From: Bacillota bacterium
Lineage (GTDB): Bacteria > Bacillota > Clostridia > Lachnospirales > Lachnospiraceae
Reading direction: 5' to 3'
DNA: 64,000 nucleotides
NCBI GenBank assembly: GCA_023436065.1
Contig: JAEZKU010000027.1
Coordinates: 1-64,000 of the forward strand
The notes beneath the pieces were generated by a model. The model did no database searches, had not been told where the DNA came from, and saw only the letters and a program-made list of their open reading frames with translations. The stretch's first letter is position 1. Each line of letters begins with the position of its first letter. Below are positions 33,625-41,314 of this stretch, in pieces. A program made the position numbers and the translations under genes.

Positions 33625-35070
33625 ATGAAATTTACACAGCATAACGCACCTATTTACGAAGCGTTGTCTAAACATAAAAAGAACCGTGTTGTACCCTTTG
33701 ATGTACCGGGACATAAAGGCGGACGAGGAAACCCTGAGCTCACTGAATTTCTGGGAATTGATTGCCTGAAGGTAGATGTGAATTCTATGAAGCCCCTGGA
33801 CAACCTAATTCATCCGGTTTCGGTAATAAAAGCTGCTGAGGAACTGGCCGCTGAGGCGTTTGGTGCAGATGCGGCTTTTTTTATGGTTAATGGTACGACG
33901 GCTGCAGTCCAGGCAATGATCATGTCCACCTGCAAGGCTGGAGAAGAAATCATCATGCCACGAAATGTTCATCGCAGCTCGATCAATGCCCTGGTAGTCT
34001 GTGGAGCTGTACCGGTTTACGTTAATCCCGGTGTAAACCATCAGCTTGGAATTCCGCTTGGAATGGCAGTGGAAGAGATAGAACAGGCAATGAAGGAACA
34101 TCCGAAGGCCAAAGCAATTCTGGTCAATAACCCCACCTATTACGGTGTTTGCTCTAATTTAAAGGAAATCGTCAGACTTGCCCATAACAACGGGATGAAG
34201 GTGCTGGTGGACGAGGCCCATGGTGCTCATTTTTATTTCGGTGAAAACCTTCCCGTCAGTGCGATGGCAGCGGGAGCGGATATGGCTGCCGTCAGTATGC
34301 ACAAGACCGGAGGCTCGTTGACACAGAGCTCATTCCTGCTCTGTAAAAATGATATTGACCCGGGTTATGTAAGGCAGATTATCAATCTGACACAGACCAC
34401 AAGCGGTTCCTATCTTTTATTATCTTCCCTGGATCTTGCAAGAAAGAATATGGTATTGAACGGGAAGGAGATTATCGCAAAGACCTTAGAACTTGCTGAA
34501 TATGCAAGAAATGAGATAAATAAGATTGGAGGCTATTATGCCTTTTCCAAGGAACTGGTCAACGGCGATACGATCTATGACTTTGACCGATCCAAGATGT
34601 CAGTAAATACAGGTGCTGTCGGACTCGCCGGCATTGAAGTTTATGACCTGCTGCGTGATGAGTATGATATTCAGATAGAATTCGGTGATATTGGTAATAT
34701 ACTGGCGATGATTACAGCAGGAGACCGTGCCTTTGAGATAGAACGTCTGATATCCGCATTATCAGAGATCAAACGCATCTATGGAAAGGACAAGGTTGGG
34801 CTTTTGACACATGAATATATCGATCCCGATGTAGCTCTGACCCCTCAGAAAGCCTTTTACAGTGATAAGAAATCCTTACCTTTAAAGGAATGTGTCGGAC
34901 ACATCTCCGGTGAATTTGTAATGTGCTATCCTCCGGGAATACCGATCCTTGCACCGGGTGAGCGTATTACCGGTGAAATCATTGACTATATCATCTATGC
35001 CAAGGAAAAGGGCAGCGTGATGACCGGTCCCAAGGATATGAAGGTAGAGCATATTAATGTTGTAGATTAG
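33625..35070 (+). CDS. Arginine/lysine/ornithine decarboxylase (fold type I, SpeA-like)
   Basis: A 481-residue PLP-dependent basic amino acid decarboxylase of the short clostridial/Bacillus SpeA type. The cofactor lysine is Lys227 in SMHKTGGSLTQSS; FDVPGHKGGRG near the N-terminus and the C-terminal domain with CYPPGIPILAPGE are conserved. GGGAGGAG precedes the ATG. Downstream genes for an agmatinase-type enzyme favour arginine as substrate, giving agmatine, but lysine or ornithine cannot be excluded from the sequence. It is followed by the first cloverleaf repeat. Confidence 0.88.
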   Translation: MKFTQHNAPIYEALSKHKKNRVVPFDVPGHKGGRGNPELTEFLGIDCLKVDVNSMKPLDNLIHPVSVIKAAEELAAEAFGADAAFFMVNGTTAAVQAMIMSTCKAGEEIIMPRNVHRSSINALVVCGAVPVYVNPGVNHQLGIPLGMAVEEIEQAMKEHPKAKAILVNNPTYYGVCSNLKEIVRLAHNNGMKVLVDEAHGAHFYFGENLPVSAMAAGADMAAVSMHKTGGSLTQSSFLLCKNDIDPGYVRQIINLTQTTSGSYLLLSSLDLARKNMVLNGKEIIAKTLELAEYARNEINKIGGYYAFSKELVNGDTIYDFDRSKMSVNTGAVGLAGIEVYDLLRDEYDIQIEFGDIGNILAMITAGDRAFEIERLISALSEIKRIYGKDKVGLLTHEYIDPDVALTPQKAFYSDKKSLPLKECVGHISGEFVMCYPPGIPILAPGERITGEIIDYIIYAKEKGSVMTGPKDMKVEHINVVD

Positions 35071-35165
35071 TTGAACGTATAACTAACTTAGAGATGAATA
35101 GGGGATTACTAAGGTATGACTAAGATGTAATTATGGTGTAATTATGGAGTGACTATAGTGCTATT

Positions 35166-35295
35166 AGTGTCAAAAGGACACATCATGATAATGATGTGTC
35201 TATAACGCACAAAGTAACACGTGAAAAGCTTGCTTTTTAGCTGTTACTATAGTGCGATAAGTACTACTGCATAAGCAGTAGTACCTTTTGACACT
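35166..35295. repeat. Cloverleaf-forming intergenic repeat, copy A
   Basis: A 130-bp element bounded by a perfect 12-bp inverted repeat, AGTGTCAAAAGG (35166-35177) and CCTTTTGACACT (35284-35295). Inside are three hairpins in a row. The first is a 10-bp perfect stem with loop GATA (35177-35200). The second is a longer interrupted stem using CGCAC/GTGCG and AGTAAC/GTTACT (35206-35256). The third is a 10-bp perfect stem with loop ATAA (35261-35284). Copy B at 47294-47415 shares the ends but not the interior. Family unknown. Confidence 0.88.
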
Positions 35296-35305
35296 TTAAA
35301 ATATC

Positions 35306-35344
35306 ATCTTAAAATTGTATCTTAAAATAGCATCTTAAAACTAC
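35306..35344. repeat. Three tandem 13-bp repeats
   Basis: ATCTTAAAATTGT (35306-35318), ATCTTAAAATAGC (35319-35331) and ATCTTAAAACTAC (35332-35344), followed by degraded copies. They begin 10 bases after copy A of the cloverleaf element. Confidence 0.8.
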
Positions 35345-35441
35345 AACATAAATAACACTTTAAAATTAACACATTAAAATAATACTTCTTAATATATTCT
35401 TTTAACAAAATTCTTGTTGATGAAAGGGCTGGTGTCTGCGG

Positions 35442-36290
35442 ATGGAATTGTGGTATTCAGAGCATCATACGGAGCATGTAAGGTTATCATTAAAGGTAAA
35501 GGAACAACTTTACAGCAAACAGAGTGATTTTCAGCATATTGCCATACTTGATACATTTGAATACGGACGGGCATTAATCCTGGACGGGTGTATGATGGTC
35601 ACGGAAAAGGACGAATTTATTTATCATGATATGATCGTTCATGTTCCGATGGCAACCAATTTAGATATCAAAAATGTCTTAGTGATCGGAGCGGGAGATG
35701 GTGGCGCAATCCGTGAACTGACCAGATATCAAAGTATTGAGCGTATTGACATGGTAGAAATCGATGAGGAGGTCGTAAAGGCCTGCCAGGAGTATCTGCC
35801 TCTGACAGCAGAAAAGCTGACCGACCCGAGGGTTCATATCTTCTATGAGGATGGGCTGAAATTCGTGCGAAGAAAGAAGAATGAGTACGACTTAATTCTC
35901 GTAGATTCCACTGACCCCTTTGGACCGGGGGAAGGCTTATTTACGAAGGAATTTTACGGAAACTGCTTTAATGCCCTGACTGAAAAGGGTATCCTGATTA
36001 ATCAGCATGAGAGCACTTATTATGAATACTATGTGGATGCCATGAAGCGTGCACACCAGAGAATAAAAGAAACCTTCCCGATTGCAATGGTTTATCAGGC
36101 ACATATTCCTACCTATCCATCCGGCCACTGGCTGTTCGGCTATGCGTCCAAGCATTATGATCCCTTGAAGGATCTGAAGGAAGAAGCCTGGAATGCTTTA
36201 GGAATCAAGACAAAGTATTATAATACCAAGCTGCATCAGGGTGCCTTTGCCCTTCCCAATTATGTAAAGGAGCAGTTGAATGATGAATAA
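35442..36290 (+). CDS. speE: Spermidine synthase / aminopropyltransferase
   Basis: A 282-residue aminopropyltransferase that moves the aminopropyl group of decarboxylated SAM to a diamine. The methyltransferase-like fold is marked by VIGAGDGGAIREL (cofactor binding), VEIDEEVVKACQEYLP and the catalytic DSTDPFGPGEGLF. The N-terminal beta domain begins MELWYSEHHTEHVRLSLKV. Gene order suggests two possible acceptors: putrescine, giving spermidine, or agmatine, giving aminopropylagmatine as known in Thermus. The sequence does not decide. Its 3' end overlaps an 18-codon mini-ORF. Confidence 0.93.
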   Translation: MELWYSEHHTEHVRLSLKVKEQLYSKQSDFQHIAILDTFEYGRALILDGCMMVTEKDEFIYHDMIVHVPMATNLDIKNVLVIGAGDGGAIRELTRYQSIERIDMVEIDEEVVKACQEYLPLTAEKLTDPRVHIFYEDGLKFVRRKKNEYDLILVDSTDPFGPGEGLFTKEFYGNCFNALTEKGILINQHESTYYEYYVDAMKRAHQRIKETFPIAMVYQAHIPTYPSGHWLFGYASKHYDPLKDLKEEAWNALGIKTKYYNTKLHQGAFALPNYVKEQLNDE

Positions 36291-36336
36291 GAATATGCAC
36301 ATTTATTGCGGCGATAAATGTGTCATGGAGGTGTAA
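36280..36336 (+). CDS. Putative 18-codon mini-ORF resembling the SpeB N-terminus
   Basis: ATG at 36280 is seven bases after AAAGGAG inside the speE end, and the frame runs 18 codons to TAA at 36334-36336, six bases before the speB start. It would encode MMNKNMHIYCGDKCVMEV; SpeB begins MNKNIHTFIACDND. DNA similarity with the speB start indicates a local duplication. It overlaps the speE stop and contains the speB ribosome site in its end, so it could couple translation of the two genes. It also spans a 9-bp hairpin (36298-36322). It may be only a relic. Confidence 0.4.
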   Translation: MMNKNMHIYCGDKCVMEV

Positions 36337-36341
36337 AATAT

Positions 36342-37184
36342 ATGAATAAAAATATTCACACATTTATTGCCTGTGATAATGACTATGAGGAAAGTGATAT
36401 CGTGCTCTTCGGAGCACCCTTTGACGGAACCACCTCATATCGCCCGGGTACGAGATTTGCCTCCGCTGCAATTCGCAACGAAAGCTATGGAATTGAGACC
36501 TATAGTCCCTATCTGGATAAGGATCTTTTGAATATCAGGGTTTTTGATGCCGGAGATCTGGAATTCGGTTTCGGTAATACCCAGAGGGTATTGGAATCAA
36601 TTGAAGAGATGACGGAACGTATCCTGTCCGATCACAAGAAGCCGCTGATGATTGGTGGTGAACATCTTGTAACCTTGGGCAGTGTCAGAGCAGTTGCCAA
36701 ACGTTATCCGGACCTTCGCATCCTTCATTTTGATGCGCATGCAGACCTACGGGATGATTATCTCGGTGAGAAGCTATCCCATGCCAGTGTCATGAGACGT
36801 TGCCATGAGATTGTCGGAGATGACAGAATCTATCAGTTCGGTATCCGCAGCGGAGACAGGGAAGAGTTCAGATGGGCAAAGGATCACGTCTTCACACAGA
36901 AATTCAACCTCGAACAACTGGACCCCGTGATTGAGGTCCTAAAGGGAAAGCCGGTATATCTGACCATTGATCTGGATGTGCTGGATCCGTCAGTATTTCC
37001 CGGAACAGGTACTCCTGAAGCGGGTGGCGTTACCTTTATGGAATTAATTCATGCGCTGAATAAGGTATTTCAACTAAATATCGTGGCAATGGATATGAAC
37101 GAGCTTTCACCGGTATATGACCAGAGCGGAGCCTCCACGGCACTTGCCTGCAAGCTGTTACGGGAATTACTTCTACAGCTGTAG
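36342..37184 (+). CDS. speB: Agmatinase-family ureohydrolase
   Basis: A 280-residue dinuclear manganese enzyme of the arginase/agmatinase family that releases urea from a guanidino compound. Metal-binding residues are visible in GGEHLVT, HFDAHADL (Asp131, His133, Asp135) and TIDLDVLDP. The family's PGTGTPEAGG segment follows. GGAGGTG is present upstream. Next to a SpeA-type decarboxylase, agmatine is the natural substrate (putrescine product); if SpeE acts on agmatine, it would instead hydrolyse N1-aminopropylagmatine to spermidine. Confidence 0.92.
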   Translation: MNKNIHTFIACDNDYEESDIVLFGAPFDGTTSYRPGTRFASAAIRNESYGIETYSPYLDKDLLNIRVFDAGDLEFGFGNTQRVLESIEEMTERILSDHKKPLMIGGEHLVTLGSVRAVAKRYPDLRILHFDAHADLRDDYLGEKLSHASVMRRCHEIVGDDRIYQFGIRSGDREEFRWAKDHVFTQKFNLEQLDPVIEVLKGKPVYLTIDLDVLDPSVFPGTGTPEAGGVTFMELIHALNKVFQLNIVAMDMNELSPVYDQSGASTALACKLLRELLLQL

Positions 37185-37233
37185 ATCACATACAGGTAAC
37201 TAATAAATACGATTTGAAAAAGGAGAATTTGAG

Positions 37234-38439
37234 ATGAGTAGAGCATTAATCATTGGTGCCGGCGGAGTAGCCGGGGTAGTCATTCATAAATGCTGCCAGA
37301 ATTCTGAGGTTTTTGAGGAAATCTGCATTGCCAGCAGAACCAAGTCCAAATGTGATAAGTATAAGGAGCAGGTGGAAGCAAAGGGCTATAAAACTAAAGT
37401 AACCACAGCCCATGTAGATGCAGACAATACGGAAGAATTAATCGCGTTAATCAATCAGTATAAGCCGGACATCGTCATTAATGTGGCACTTCCTTATCAG
37501 GATCTTACAATCATGGATGCCTGCCTCGCAACTAAGACGGATTATCTGGATACCGCCAACTATGAGCCTAAGGATACGGCTAAGTTTGAATACAAATGGC
37601 AATGGGCTTACAGAGAGCGCTTTGAGAAGGCCGGAATTACAGCCATTCTTGGCTGCGGTTTTGATCCCGGAGTTACTCAGGTATTCTCCGCTTATGCCTT
37701 AAAGCATTATTTTGATGAAATCCATACTATTGATATCTTAGATGCCAATGCAGGTGATCACGGATATCCCTTTGCAACCAATTTTAATCCTGAAATCAAT
37801 ATTCGTGAGATTACTGCGAACGGCAGTTATTTTGAGAACGGTGAATTCCATGAGACAGAGCCCTTGGAGATTAAGAGAGTATACAATTTCCCCGAGATCG
37901 GACCAAAGGACATGTATCTCTTGCATCATGAGGAAATGGAATCCCTTGCCCTTAACATACCGGGAATCAAAAAAATTCGTTTCTTTATGACCTTCTCCGA
38001 ACGTTATCTTACTCACTTAAGAGTACTGGAGAATGTAGGTATGACCTCCATTGAACCGATAAACTATGAGGGTCAGCAGATCATCCCTCTGCAGTTCTTA
38101 AAGGCAGTGCTTCCCGATCCTGCTTCCTTAGGTCCGAGAACCAAAGGAAAGACCAACATCGGTTGTATCTATACCGGTGTAAAGGATGGGAAAGAGGTAC
38201 GTTATTATGTCTATAATGTATGTGATCATGAGGAATGCTACCGTGAGGTTGGTTCTCAGGCTATTTCCTATACAACTGGCGTACCTGCAATGATCGGAGC
38301 TGAGATGGTTCTGACCGGTAAGTGGAAGAAGCCGGGTGTCTTTAATGTGGAAGAGCTGGATCCCGATCCCTTCATGGATGAATTGAACCGCTGGGGACTT
38401 CCCTGGAAGGAAAGCTTCCAGCCGGAGATGGTTGATTAA
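37234..38439 (+). CDS. Carboxynorspermidine dehydrogenase (saccharopine dehydrogenase family)
   Basis: A 401-residue NAD(P)-dependent enzyme that reductively condenses aspartate semialdehyde with a diamine to carboxy(nor)spermidine. It begins with the Rossmann motif IIGAGGVAG and contains ILGCGFDPGVTQVFSAYA, diagnostic for the carboxynorspermidine branch of the saccharopine dehydrogenase family, together with DANAGDHGYPFATNF. AAGGAG precedes the ATG. It is followed 17 bases later by the matching decarboxylase, which makes the assignment secure as a pathway pair. Confidence 0.93.
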   Translation: MSRALIIGAGGVAGVVIHKCCQNSEVFEEICIASRTKSKCDKYKEQVEAKGYKTKVTTAHVDADNTEELIALINQYKPDIVINVALPYQDLTIMDACLATKTDYLDTANYEPKDTAKFEYKWQWAYRERFEKAGITAILGCGFDPGVTQVFSAYALKHYFDEIHTIDILDANAGDHGYPFATNFNPEINIREITANGSYFENGEFHETEPLEIKRVYNFPEIGPKDMYLLHHEEMESLALNIPGIKKIRFFMTFSERYLTHLRVLENVGMTSIEPINYEGQQIIPLQFLKAVLPDPASLGPRTKGKTNIGCIYTGVKDGKEVRYYVYNVCDHEECYREVGSQAISYTTGVPAMIGAEMVLTGKWKKPGVFNVEELDPDPFMDELNRWGLPWKESFQPEMVD

Positions 38440-38456
38440 CAATATAGGAGTTCGTG

Positions 38457-39593
38457 ATGAATATTGATTTTAATCAGGTTTCAACCCCTTGCTATGTGGT
38501 TGATGAAGGACTGTTGAAAAAGAACTTAGAGATTATGCACAGTGTCATAGAACGTACCGGATGTGAGATACTGCTTGCACAGAAGGCTTATTCCATGTAT
38601 TCCACCTACCCGATGATAGGACAATACTTGAGTGGAACCACAGCCAGCTCCTTATTTGAAGCAAAGCTTGGTTATGAGGAGATGGGAAAGGAGGTTCATA
38701 TCTTTTCACCTGCTTACCGTGAGGATGAATTTGATGAGATCCTGTCCATCTGTGATCATATCGTATTTAACTCGATCGCGCAGTGGGAGAAGTACAAGGC
38801 TAAGGTTTTGGCAAGTCCCCGTAAGGTATCCTGCGGCTTAAGAATCAATCCGGAATATTCTGAGATTGAGACCGATTTATATAATCCCTGTTTTCCGAAC
38901 TCCAGATTCGGAATTACCCTGGACGGACTGAAGGAAGCAGATTTAACAGGTATTGAGGGACTGCATTTTCATACCATGTGTGAGCAGAACTCCGATGTCC
39001 TGGCGCGTACCTTAAGAGTGGTGGAAGAAAAATTCGGCACCTATATGCAGGATATGAAATGGATTAATTTCGGTGGCGGACATCATATCACCAGAGAGGA
39101 TTATGATATCGAAACACTTGTGAACTGCATACAGCAGGTGGCAGATACTTATGATGTTAAAGTATATCTGGAGCCCGGTGAGGCAGTAGCCCTGAATGCC
39201 GGATTTCTGGTCAGCTCTGTGCTGGAGTTGGGAGAGAACGGTATGCAGCTGGCCATCCTTGATACCTCAGCCTCCTGCCATATGCCCGATGTCATAGAGA
39301 TGCCTTACCGTCCGAATATCATTGGTTCCGGGAAAACAGGAGAATATGCCTTTACCTATCGCCTTGGCGGTCCTACCTGCCTGGCCGGTGACGTGATCGG
39401 TGATTATTCCTTTCGGGAACCTCTGAAGGTTGGGGACAAGCTGATATTTTGTGATATGGCAATATACTCTATGGTGAAGAACAACACCTTTAACGGCATT
39501 AACCTGCCAGCCATTTATCTGAACACCGTAAACAACGAACTAAAGCTGATCCGTCAATTCGGATATGAGGACTTCAAGCACAGATTATCCTAA
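38457..39593 (+). CDS. nspC: Carboxynorspermidine decarboxylase
   Basis: A 378-residue PLP enzyme of the alanine-racemase fold that decarboxylates carboxynorspermidine or carboxyspermidine to norspermidine or spermidine. The PLP lysine is Lys43 in LLAQKAYSMY; LHFHTMCEQ, the glycine-rich NFGGGHHI and the C-terminal GPTCLAGDVIGDY with its active-site Cys are conserved. AGGAG lies seven bases before the ATG. Last gene of the polyamine operon, closed by a strong terminator. Confidence 0.94.
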   Translation: MNIDFNQVSTPCYVVDEGLLKKNLEIMHSVIERTGCEILLAQKAYSMYSTYPMIGQYLSGTTASSLFEAKLGYEEMGKEVHIFSPAYREDEFDEILSICDHIVFNSIAQWEKYKAKVLASPRKVSCGLRINPEYSEIETDLYNPCFPNSRFGITLDGLKEADLTGIEGLHFHTMCEQNSDVLARTLRVVEEKFGTYMQDMKWINFGGGHHITREDYDIETLVNCIQQVADTYDVKVYLEPGEAVALNAGFLVSSVLELGENGMQLAILDTSASCHMPDVIEMPYRPNIIGSGKTGEYAFTYRLGGPTCLAGDVIGDYSFREPLKVGDKLIFCDMAIYSMVKNNTFNGINLPAIYLNTVNNELKLIRQFGYEDFKHRLS

Positions 39594-39673
39594 TTCAAGT
39601 AATTTTATAAATTTCAAAAGAATCTTATATGACTTATAAAAGTGGTCCTTTTAACAAGAGTCAGGTATAGAAG

Positions 39674-39730
39674 GAGAAAGAACCGGATTCCCATCATTCA
39701 TTCTTGGGAATACCGGTTCTTTCTCTTTTC
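39674..39730 (+). terminator. Terminator of the polyamine operon
   Basis: GAGAAAGAACCGG (39674-39686) pairs with CCGGTTCTTTCTC (39713-39725), extended by ATTCCCA/TGGGAAT, then TTTT. A very stable hairpin. Confidence 0.92.
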
Positions 39731-39855
39731 GACTTTTCAACTTAGGTTAATGAACCACAAATGAGAAGATTGCGAGGTTTGATCCATAGATTTTAAAGCA
39801 GACATGAATATTTGTGAGCCTGTTTAATAAATTTAAAGTAAGAAACTTTTGCAGG

Positions 39856-41226
39856 ATGATTCCCTTGAAAAAAAGCTTAGCATTTAAAAAAAATATTTTG
39901 GCAGCCTTGCCCTGTATTGCGGTGATCGTTTTTGCCGCAGTTTTTCATTATGATAACTTGAGAAATTATTATGAGGAAGTATTTACAAAAAGCGGACTGG
40001 AGTATGTGGATACCGAAAGAGAAGCGAAGAAGGAGAATGAGCGTGCAGCAGAAAATGAAAGGGAATATCAGAAGCTGCTCCGTGCCGAAGAGGATAAATA
40101 TAATCCGACCGATCAAAATTCAGAGGTGAATGATAAGGATACAGAATCAATCGTTAAGCTGCCGAAGCTCCATGCTTTATCGGCTCTTTTGCTGGATGCA
40201 CAAAATAATCGGGTGCTTTATGAAAAGAACGGGTATGATAAGATGCCAATGGCAAGTACCACAAAGATTATGACCTGTATCTTAGCCCTTGAGAATTCCA
40301 AGCCGCGGGATGTGGTCAAGGTCTCGTCCTATGCAGCCGGAATGCCCGATGTACAACTCAATATCCGAGCAGGAGAAGAATATTATATGGGGGATCTTCT
40401 CTACTCGCTGATGCTCGAGAGTCATAATGATGTTGCGGTTGCCATAGCAGAGCATGTGGGTGGTTCCGTGGAAGGTTTTGCAAAAATGATGAATGAAAAG
40501 GCAAAGTCACTTGGCTGTGAGCATACTAATTTTGTCACGCCCAACGGATTGGATGCCCAAGGGCATTATACCACTGCAAGGGATCTTGCAGTGATTGCCA
40601 GTTATGCGATAAGAAATGAGGATTTTATCAAGGTCACTAATACCACCTCCTATTCTTTCAAGGAGCTTAAGAAGGGCAGAAGTCATACTGTCTCCAATAA
40701 AAACCGTTTCCTTTTTATGATGGATGGTGCAATCGGTGTAAAGACAGGTTTTACGGGTGATGCCGGTTATTGCTTTGTCGGTGCGATTAAGAGATCGGAC
40801 CGAACCTTAATATCGGTTGTACTCGGCTGTGGCTGGCCGCCGAAAAAGAATCTGAAATGGGTGGATACCAAGGAACTGATGGCCTACGGTGTCACCAATT
40901 ATCATGAGAGACAGCTTCCCCTGGAAACCGAGTTGGAACCGCTGCACGTACAGAAGGGGCAGCAAAACTATGAACCGCTTCATATTGAAGGGAACTTAAC
41001 CTTGCTTATGAGGGACGACGAAAAGGTAAGAGTAAAATATGAGCTTCCAAAATATTTAAAGGCTCCCGTGAAGAAAAACAGTATCATAGGTTATGCTGAT
41101 TACTATATCAATGATTTCTTATTTACTCGAGTTCCGATCTGTGCAGTCCTGGACATTAAAGAGCTGGATCTGCCCTATTGCTTCCGGCGTATTCTTGACT
41201 TATGGAGCTGTGACGTTATAAAATAG
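39856..41226 (+). CDS. D-alanyl-D-alanine carboxypeptidase, second paralogue
   Basis: A 456-residue S11-family carboxypeptidase. It has an N-terminal membrane anchor (about residues 12-30), a charged coiled coil (about 45-75) rich in Glu/Lys/Arg that is absent from the copy at 20143, and a catalytic domain with MASTTKIM (Ser/Lys), ESHND for the SxN motif and VKTGFTGDAGYC. A PBP5-like C-terminal domain follows, but the usual terminal amphipathic helix is weak. The start is uncertain: ATG 39856 has a poor site (GCAGG), TTG 39865 and GTG 39814 are also in frame. It probably acts on peptidoglycan cross-linking; whether in growth or sporulation is open. Confidence 0.85.
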   Translation: MIPLKKSLAFKKNILAALPCIAVIVFAAVFHYDNLRNYYEEVFTKSGLEYVDTEREAKKENERAAENEREYQKLLRAEEDKYNPTDQNSEVNDKDTESIVKLPKLHALSALLLDAQNNRVLYEKNGYDKMPMASTTKIMTCILALENSKPRDVVKVSSYAAGMPDVQLNIRAGEEYYMGDLLYSLMLESHNDVAVAIAEHVGGSVEGFAKMMNEKAKSLGCEHTNFVTPNGLDAQGHYTTARDLAVIASYAIRNEDFIKVTNTTSYSFKELKKGRSHTVSNKNRFLFMMDGAIGVKTGFTGDAGYCFVGAIKRSDRTLISVVLGCGWPPKKNLKWVDTKELMAYGVTNYHERQLPLETELEPLHVQKGQQNYEPLHIEGNLTLLMRDDEKVRVKYELPKYLKAPVKKNSIIGYADYYINDFLFTRVPICAVLDIKELDLPYCFRRILDLWSCDVIK

Positions 41227-41247
41227 ATATAGAAAATACCAATGTTA

Positions 41248-41290
41248 ATGACTGAAATCAAGCTTTTCTGCTAATGCTAAGCTCAGTCAT
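41248..41290 (+). promoter_or_regulatory. Hairpin upstream of flavodiiron gene
   Basis: ATGACTGA (41248-41255) pairs with TCAGTCAT (41283-41290), with an inner AGCTT/AAGCT pairing. There is no T tract, so it is not a typical terminator; it lies 24 bases before the start codon of the flavodiiron gene. Confidence 0.4.
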
Positions 41291-41314
41291 CAATTTACGA
41301 TTGGAGGAATACTC

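Larger units (their letters stand above)
35071..35441. other. Repeat-filled intergenic region speA-speE
   Basis: No gene in 371 bases. In order it holds a duplicated TGTAATTATGG (35126-35136, 35137-35147), the 130-bp inverted-repeat element (35166-35295) and three 13-bp tandem repeats (35306-35344) that decay into AT-rich sequence up to about 35400. No clear promoter was recognised, so speE is either reached by read-through or has a promoter I cannot see. Confidence 0.7.

Noticed and set aside
35166..35295. tRNA gene suggested by the cloverleaf fold
   Set aside because: The element is 130 bp and lacks conserved tRNA bases (TTCRA in the T arm, D-arm GG, CCA-compatible acceptor); arm lengths do not fit.
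35166..35295. Integron attC site
   Set aside because: No RYYYAAC/GTTRRRY core boxes at the ends, no integrase and no gene cassettes nearby.
41248..41290. Terminator after the second carboxypeptidase gene
   Set aside because: The hairpin lacks a T tract and lies just before the flavodiiron start, so it is listed as a regulatory hairpin instead.
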